Shown one piece after another: positions 59,081 to 64,000 of a DNA stretch of 64,000 nucleotides. The notes under the pieces are model-generated. The model searched no databases and was not told where the DNA came from. It was given only the letters and a program-made list of their open reading frames with translations. Made by a program: the position numbers and the translations under genes. Source of the DNA: JAJYRX01 sp041655275 (GTDB lineage: Bacteria; Pseudomonadota; Gammaproteobacteria; Burkholderiales; Burkholderiaceae_B). Numbering within the stretch: position 1 is the first letter of the stretch; the number at the start of each line of letters is the position of its first letter. The stretch covers positions 62,001 to 126,000 of the forward strand of contig JBBAFU010000007.1 in the NCBI GenBank assembly GCA_041655275.1. Direction: 5' to 3'.

Positions 59081-59866
59081 TCAGGCCGGCCCGTTCCAGC
59101 CCAGCAGGGCGGTGCAGGCCGCCATCAGCGCCAGGCCGGCGGTTTCCGTACGCAATACACGCGGGCCGAAACGCACGGCCTGTACGCCTGCACCCAGGGC
59201 CAGGGCCTGTTCTTCGGCACTCCAGCCGCCTTCGGGGCCGATCAGCAGGCGCAGTACCGGCCGGTCATGCGTGGTGTTGCGTCCTTCGGGCCAGCGCGCC
59301 AGGGCCTGGTCCAGACATTGTTCCGCTGCCGGGTGGCACAGCAGGCTGAGTGTGCCGGGGCGCACCGGGTCCGCGCCCAGATATCCTTCGAGTGAACCGG
59401 GCACTTCAATGGTCATGATGCGGTTGCGCCCGCACTGCTCGCTTGCCGATTGGGCGATGCGTTGCCAGTGCGCCAGGCGCTTTTGCAGGCGCTTGTTCAT
59501 GTGCTCGGCGCGCAGCTGCAGCAGGCTGCGCCGGGCAAAAATGGGGACCAGGCGGGTGGCACCGAGCTCCACAGCCTTTTCCACGATCCAGTCCATCTTG
59601 TCGCCGCCGGCCAGGCCCTGTATCAGGCACAGCTCGCCGGCCAGTTCGGCTTCGCGCGGGTGATGGATTCCAATGTGTGCCTGCGCCTGCCGCCCCTGCA
59701 CTTCAAGCCGGGCTTCGTATTCGCCGCCCAGGCCGTTGAACAGCGTCACGGGGCTGTCGTGCGCCAGGCGCAGCACGCGCAGGGCGTAATGGGCAACGGC
59801 ATCGGGCAGCGGGATGCAGGTGCCGGTTTCCAGAGGGGAATTCAGGAAGAATCGGGGCGGGCTCAT
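59081..59866 (-). CDS. rsmE: 16S rRNA (uracil-1498-N3)-methyltransferase
   Basis: A SPOUT-fold enzyme that methylates U1498 of 16S rRNA. The 261-residue protein has an N-terminal PUA-like part (SPPRFFLNSPLETG, HYALRVLRLAHDSPVTLFNG) and the SPOUT core with ELGATRLVPIFARRS, the SAM-knot RLLIGPEGGWSAEEQ and the final LGPRVLRTETA-type segment (RFGPRVLRTETAGL). Start 59866 gives the standard MSPPRFF beginning; the longer frame reaches into tkt. It is divergent from tkt across 100 bp. Confidence 0.94.
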   Translation of the reverse strand: MSPPRFFLNSPLETGTCIPLPDAVAHYALRVLRLAHDSPVTLFNGLGGEYEARLEVQGRQAQAHIGIHHPREAELAGELCLIQGLAGGDKMDWIVEKAVELGATRLVPIFARRSLLQLRAEHMNKRLQKRLAHWQRIAQSASEQCGRNRIMTIEVPGSLEGYLGADPVRPGTLSLLCHPAAEQCLDQALARWPEGRNTTHDRPVLRLLIGPEGGWSAEEQALALGAGVQAVRFGPRVLRTETAGLALMAACTALLGWNGPA

Positions 59867-59966
59867 CGGTGGAATGATAGTCGATGTCGGGGATGCGCAG
59901 CGGATTGTGCAGGGCCGCATGGCGGAATGCCGGGTGCTACAATCAGCACTTTTGACGAGAAAGCAA

Positions 59967-62021
59967 ATGAGGCCTGCATCCCCTCCCGAATCGCTGATGG
60001 CGACGGCTATTCGGGTTCTGTCCATGGATGCCGTGCAACAGGCGGGTTCGGGTCATCCCGGCGCGCCCATGGGCATGGCCGATATTGCGGTTGCGCTGTG
60101 GGCGCACCATCTGAAGCACAACCCGGCTGACCCCGCATGGCCTGATCGCGACCGCTTCGTGCTGTCCAACGGCCATGGCTCCATGCTGCTCTACAGTCTG
60201 CTGCACCTGAGCGGTTACGACTTGCCCATGCAGGCGCTGCGTGACTTCCGTCAACTGCATTCGGGCACGCCCGGCCACCCCGAGGTCGGCGACACGCCCG
60301 GTGTGGAAACCACGACCGGCCCGCTGGGCCAGGGGCTCGCGAATGCGGTGGGCATGGCACTGGCCGAGGCCCTGCTGGCACAGGAGTTCAATCGCGACGG
60401 CCATACCATCGTCGATCATTTCACCTGGGCTTTCGCGGGTGACGGCTGCCTGATGGAAGGCATCTCGCACGAAGCCTGCTCGCTGGCCGGCACGCTGGGC
60501 CTGTCGCGCCTCATTGTGTTCTATGACGACAACGGCATTTCCATCGATGGCCGGGTGGATGCCTGGTTCGGCGATGATACCGGCGCGCGTTTCGAGGCCT
60601 ACGGCTGGAATGTGATCCGCGATGTGGACGGCCACGATATTGCTGCGGTCGATGCCGCCATTGTCCAGGCGAAGGCCATGGCGCGTGCGGGCGGCGGTCC
60701 CACGCTGATCTGCTGCCGCACCGTCATCGGCAAGGGCGCGCCCAACGCCGCCGGTTCGGAAAAAGTGCATGGTGCGCCCCTGGGTGCCGACGAGATCCGC
60801 GCCGCGCGCGAGGCCCTGGGCTGGGCGCATCCGCCGTTCGAGATTCCGGCCGATGTGTATGCGCACTGGAATGCGCGCGAGGCCGGTGCACAGCGCCAGG
60901 CGGACTGGCAGGCGCGCTTCGATGCCTATGCCCAGGCCCATCCCGCGCCGGCACAGGAGTTCCTGCGCCGCATGCGCGGCGCGCTGCCGGCAGATTTTGC
61001 ACAGAACATGCAGGCCTTCATTGACGAGGCGGCGGAAAAGGCCCAGACGCTGGCCAGCCGCAAGGCCTCGCAGCACACCATTGCCGCGCTGGCCGGCATG
61101 CTGCCCGAGCTGCTGGGCGGCTCGGCCGACCTGACCGGTTCCAATTTCACCGACTGGCCCGATGCCGGGGCGGTACGCGCCGGCAAGCCCGCGCTGCAGT
61201 TTGGCCGCCACATCAACTTCGGCGTGCGCGAGTTCGGCATGGCGGCCATCATGAACGGCCTGTCCCTGCACGGCGGCTATCTGCCGTTTGGCGGCACCTT
61301 TCTGACGTTTTCCGACTATTCGCGCAACGCCATCCGCATGGCCGCCCTGATGCGCCAGCGCGTCGTGCATGTGTTCACGCATGATTCCATCGGTCTGGGC
61401 GAAGACGGGCCCACGCACCAGCCCGTGGAGCACGCCGCCGGCCTGCGCCTGATTCCCAATCTCGATGTCTGGCGTCCCTGCGACACCATGGAGACGGCCG
61501 TGGCCTGGCAGCAGGCCGTGACGCGCCCGGCCAGCCTGGGCATGCAGGTGAGCGACGGCGGGCCCAGTGCCTTGCTGCTCTCGCGCCAGAACCTGCCTTT
61601 CGTGGTGCGCGATGCCGACGCGATTGCCGGCATTGCCCGCGGCGGCTATGTGCTGCGCGATGCGCCCGGTGCGCGGGCGGTCCTTGTCGCCGCCGGCTCC
61701 GAGATCGGTCTGGTCCTGCGCGCCCAGTCCCTGCTGGCGGAGCAGGGCATACCGGTGCGGGTGGTGTCCATGCCCTGCACGCGCCGTTTCGATCGCCAGG
61801 ATGCCGACTGGCGCCGCCAGGTGCTGCCGGCAGGCTTGCCGCGCGTGGCCGTCGAGGCCGGCGTGGGCGATGGCTGGTACAAGTACGTGGGTGATGGCGG
61901 CCGGGTGATCAGTCTGGATGAGTTTGGTGCCTCGGCTCCGGCCGGGGTGCTGTTCGAGCATTTCGGTTTCACGCGCGAGCACATCGCCGACACGGTGAAG
62001 GGCTTGCTGCAAGGAGAATAG
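59967..62021 (+). CDS. tkt: transketolase
   Basis: Thiamine-diphosphate enzyme of the pentose-phosphate pathway (and of the Calvin cycle in autotrophs). The 684-residue protein has SGHPGAPMGMADIAVALW, FVLSNGHGSMLLYSLLHL, the ThDP motif GDGCLMEGISHEA to FYDDNGISIDG, the second domain NFGVREFGMAAIMNG and THDSIGLGEDGPTHQPVEH, and the C-terminal domain. ATG 59967 or 59997 could be the start; the upstream extension overlaps rsmE and is unlikely. gap follows after 3 nt and pgk after that: a central carbon operon. Confidence 0.95.
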   Translation: MRPASPPESLMATAIRVLSMDAVQQAGSGHPGAPMGMADIAVALWAHHLKHNPADPAWPDRDRFVLSNGHGSMLLYSLLHLSGYDLPMQALRDFRQLHSGTPGHPEVGDTPGVETTTGPLGQGLANAVGMALAEALLAQEFNRDGHTIVDHFTWAFAGDGCLMEGISHEACSLAGTLGLSRLIVFYDDNGISIDGRVDAWFGDDTGARFEAYGWNVIRDVDGHDIAAVDAAIVQAKAMARAGGGPTLICCRTVIGKGAPNAAGSEKVHGAPLGADEIRAAREALGWAHPPFEIPADVYAHWNAREAGAQRQADWQARFDAYAQAHPAPAQEFLRRMRGALPADFAQNMQAFIDEAAEKAQTLASRKASQHTIAALAGMLPELLGGSADLTGSNFTDWPDAGAVRAGKPALQFGRHINFGVREFGMAAIMNGLSLHGGYLPFGGTFLTFSDYSRNAIRMAALMRQRVVHVFTHDSIGLGEDGPTHQPVEHAAGLRLIPNLDVWRPCDTMETAVAWQQAVTRPASLGMQVSDGGPSALLLSRQNLPFVVRDADAIAGIARGGYVLRDAPGARAVLVAAGSEIGLVLRAQSLLAEQGIPVRVVSMPCTRRFDRQDADWRRQVLPAGLPRVAVEAGVGDGWYKYVGDGGRVISLDEFGASAPAGVLFEHFGFTREHIADTVKGLLQGE

Positions 62022-62024
62022 ATC

Positions 62025-63041
62025 ATGACGATACGGGTTGCCATCAATGGCTATGGCCGCATAGGCCGCAACATCCTTCGCGCCCACTACGAGGACGGCA
62101 AGCAGCGCGACATCGAGATCGTGGCCATCAATGCCAGCGGCGCCCCGGCCACCAACGCCCATCTGACGCGCTATGACTCCGTGCACGGCCGCTTTGCTTC
62201 CAGGGTCGAGCTGGAGGACGACAAGGTGCTGATCGTCGACGGCGACCGCATACCCATCTTCTCCACGCGCAACCCGGCCGAGTTGCCCTGGGCCGATCTT
62301 GGCGTGGACGTCGTGCTGGAGTGCACGGGCGCCTTCAAGACCAAGGAGGCCGCAAGCGTCCATCTGCGCAGCGGCGCCAAGAAGGTCCTCATTTCCGCGC
62401 CGGGCGGCAAGGATGTGGACGCCACCATTGTCTATGGCGTCAACCACGATATCCTGCGTGCCGGCCACACCGTCGTCTCGAATGCGTCGTGCACCACCAA
62501 CTGCCTGGCGCCGCTGATCCACCCGCTGCACCAGCAACTGGGCGTGGTTCATGGCCTGATGACCACCATTCACGCCTATACGAATGACCAGGTGCTCACC
62601 GATGTGCACCACAAGGACCTGCGTCGCGCACGTTCGGCCACCCAGAGCATGATTCCCACCAAGACGGGTGCGGCCTCGGCCCTGGGCCTGGTGCTGCCCG
62701 AGCTGGAAGGCAAGCTGGACGGCTACGCCATCCGCGTGCCCACCATCAACGTTTCGCTGGTCGATCTCTCCTTCGTGTCGGCACGTCCCACCACGGCGGA
62801 AGAAGTCAATGACATCCTGCGCAAGGCCTCGGAAAGCGGCCCGCTCAAGGGCATTCTGGCCTACAACGACGAGCCGCTGGTGTCCATAGACTTCAACCAC
62901 AGCTCGCCCTCGAGCATCGTCGATGCCAGCCTGACCCGGGTGTCCGGGCCGCTCGTCAAGGTGTCGGCCTGGTACGACAACGAGTGGGCATTCTGCGAGC
63001 GCATGCTGGATGCCACGATTGCCCTGATGAACGCCGCCTGA
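62025..63041 (+). CDS. gap: glyceraldehyde-3-phosphate dehydrogenase, type I
   Basis: Oxidises glyceraldehyde 3-phosphate to 1,3-bisphosphoglycerate. The 338-residue protein has the Rossmann start VAINGYGRIGRNILR, catalytic Cys156 in SNASCTTNCLAP and the His in MTTIHAYTNDQ. The residue at the end of the second beta strand, normally Asp (VAIND) to hold the NAD ribose, is Ala here (EIVAINASGAPATNAHL, Ala37), which opens the way to NADP. It lies 3 nt after tkt and 4 nt before pgk. Confidence 0.95.
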   Translation: MTIRVAINGYGRIGRNILRAHYEDGKQRDIEIVAINASGAPATNAHLTRYDSVHGRFASRVELEDDKVLIVDGDRIPIFSTRNPAELPWADLGVDVVLECTGAFKTKEAASVHLRSGAKKVLISAPGGKDVDATIVYGVNHDILRAGHTVVSNASCTTNCLAPLIHPLHQQLGVVHGLMTTIHAYTNDQVLTDVHHKDLRRARSATQSMIPTKTGAASALGLVLPELEGKLDGYAIRVPTINVSLVDLSFVSARPTTAEEVNDILRKASESGPLKGILAYNDEPLVSIDFNHSSPSSIVDASLTRVSGPLVKVSAWYDNEWAFCERMLDATIALMNAA

Positions 63042-63045
63042 GCCC

Positions 63046-64000
63046 ATGTTCACGGTCAACACCCTGGTATCGCTGGCACAATCCGGCGCCCTGGCCGGCA
63101 AGCGGGTCTTCATCCGTGCCGATCTGAACGTTCCGCTCTACGACGGCGTCATCACCGAAGACACGCGCATCCGGCAGTCGCTGCCCGCCATGCGCCTGGC
63201 GCTCGATGCGGGCGCCGCCGTGATGGTCACTTCGCACCTGGGGCGACCCACGGAAGGTGTCTTCACCGAAACCGAAAGCCTGGCCCCGGTGGCGCAGCGC
63301 CTGTCCGAGCTGCTGGAGCGCACGGTGCGCCTGGTCAGGGACTGGGTGGACGGCGTTGCGCTCGAGCCCGGCGAGCTGGTACTGCTCGAGAACTGCCGCT
63401 TCAACCGGGGCGAGAAGGCCAATGATCCGGCACTGGCGCGGCGCATGGCGGCGCTGTGCGATGTCTACGTCAACGATGCCTTTGGCACAGCCCACCGGGC
63501 GCATGCCAGTACCTACGGTATTGCCGAATATGCACCGGTGGCCTGCGCCGGCCCCCTGCTCGAGCATGAGCTGCGCACCCTGGCGAGCCAGCTCGAGGCG
63601 CCCCGGCGGCCGCTGGTGGCCATCGTGGGCGGTGCCAAGGTCTCATCCAAGCTGAGCGTGCTCAAGGCCCTGGCCACGCGCGTGGACCAGCTCATCGTGG
63701 GCGGCGGCATCGCCAATACCTTCATGCTCGCAGCCGGCATGCCCATCGGCAAGTCGCTGGCCGAGCCCTCCCAGGTGGATGAGGCGCGCGAAGTCATGCA
63801 GCTGATGAAGGATCGCGGCGCGGCCGTGCCCATACCGGTTGATGTGGTCTGCGCCACCGAGTTCCGGGCGGGCACGCCGGCCATGCTGCGCGAGGTGCGT
63901 CAGGTGGGTGATGAGGAGATGATCCTCGACATCGGGCCGCGCAGCGCCGCCCAGCTGGCCGCCATCCTGCAGCAGGCGGGCACGATTGTCTGGAACGGGC
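63046..64000 (+). CDS. pgk: phosphoglycerate kinase, N-terminal part (3' end outside window)
   Basis: Transfers phosphate from 1,3-bisphosphoglycerate to ADP. The first 318 codons are present: GKRVFIRADLNVPLYDGVIT, the substrate-binding TSHLGRPTEG, LLENCRFNRGEKANDPALAR, DVYVNDAFGTAHRAHAST, AIVGGAKVSSKLSVLKALA and the hinge region GGGIANTFMLAAG. The frame remains open at the window edge. It is the third gene of the tkt-gap-pgk operon. Confidence 0.95.
   Translation, partial: MFTVNTLVSLAQSGALAGKRVFIRADLNVPLYDGVITEDTRIRQSLPAMRLALDAGAAVMVTSHLGRPTEGVFTETESLAPVAQRLSELLERTVRLVRDWVDGVALEPGELVLLENCRFNRGEKANDPALARRMAALCDVYVNDAFGTAHRAHASTYGIAEYAPVACAGPLLEHELRTLASQLEAPRRPLVAIVGGAKVSSKLSVLKALATRVDQLIVGGGIANTFMLAAGMPIGKSLAEPSQVDEAREVMQLMKDRGAAVPIPVDVVCATEFRAGTPAMLREVRQVGDEEMILDIGPRSAAQLAAILQQAGTIVWNG

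Noticed and set aside
59943..63113. A 1056-codon open frame on the minus strand across tkt and gap
   Set aside because: It is antisense to two certain enzymes, and its composition (rich in His, Gly, Gln, Arg) is what the GC-biased codon pattern of the real genes produces in that frame. No domain is recognisable.
1..64000. tRNA, rRNA, CRISPR arrays, transposase genes
   Set aside because: I looked for tRNA-like cloverleaf ends, regularly spaced repeats and transposase or integrase motifs and found none that I could defend. Small RNAs cannot be excluded by eye.

Overview
The window is GC-rich, densely packed bacterial chromosome with the gene content and order of a betaproteobacterium, most likely of the Alcaligenaceae (Bordetella/Achromobacter relatives). 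The evidence is the chain ftsK-lolA-rarA-serS, the lnt-corC-ybeY-phoH-miaB and secF-secD-yajC-tgt-queA blocks, tkt-gap-pgk, and strong third-position GC bias. Family level is an inference from gene order and protein similarity recalled from memory; no search was run. I saw no rRNA, tRNA, CRISPR array or intact insertion sequence.

Layout. 1-2722: housekeeping (end of ftsK, lolA, rarA). 2738-4572: a small accessory patch between rarA and serS with visibly lower GC. It holds a ParE-type toxin with a two-part antitoxin, a diverged second copy of the rarA 3' end, and remnants of an mrr restriction gene and a fic gene that have both lost their catalytic centres in frame. 4645-8735: serS, an EF-hand membrane protein, an MFS transporter, a DUF454 protein and a Crp/Fnr-family (Dnr-like) regulator. 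8760-9530: a hicAB toxin-antitoxin pair with a palindrome at its start. 9552-12347: a 12-helix membrane protein and a MATE exporter. 12340-24821: a complete Flp/Tad pilus locus on the minus strand. The pilin and prepilin peptidase come first, then an apparent intrinsic terminator, then assembly, motor and minor pilin genes.

25179-33730: a minus-strand catabolic unit. It has a spermidine/putrescine-type ABC transporter, a crotonase-fold protein, an acyl-CoA synthetase and a FAD-dependent amine oxidoreductase. A divergent TetR regulator and a perfect 30-bp operator-like inverted repeat lie in front. The natural substrate is not evident. 33752-35652: an M20 amidohydrolase of the carbamoylase/ureidopropionase type beside an AA_synth-family protein.

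35723-46778: a long minus-strand housekeeping stretch covering lipoprotein maturation, ribosome maturation, tRNA modification and Sec export. 46835-50221: dacB, upp and a DUF883/yqjE/yqjK-like trio on the plus strand. 50216-59866: ubiD, a lytic transglycosylase, an aminotransferase, an uncharacterised FAD-binding-like protein, malic enzyme with translationally linked patatin and barstar genes, and rsmE. 59967-64000: tkt, gap and the start of pgk, a central carbon operon cut by the window edge.

The best candidates for something not yet described are the catalytically emptied defence remnants beside a duplicated rarA end, the transporter/CoA-ligase/crotonase/oxidase unit with its TetR operator, and the terminator that splits the Tad operon.
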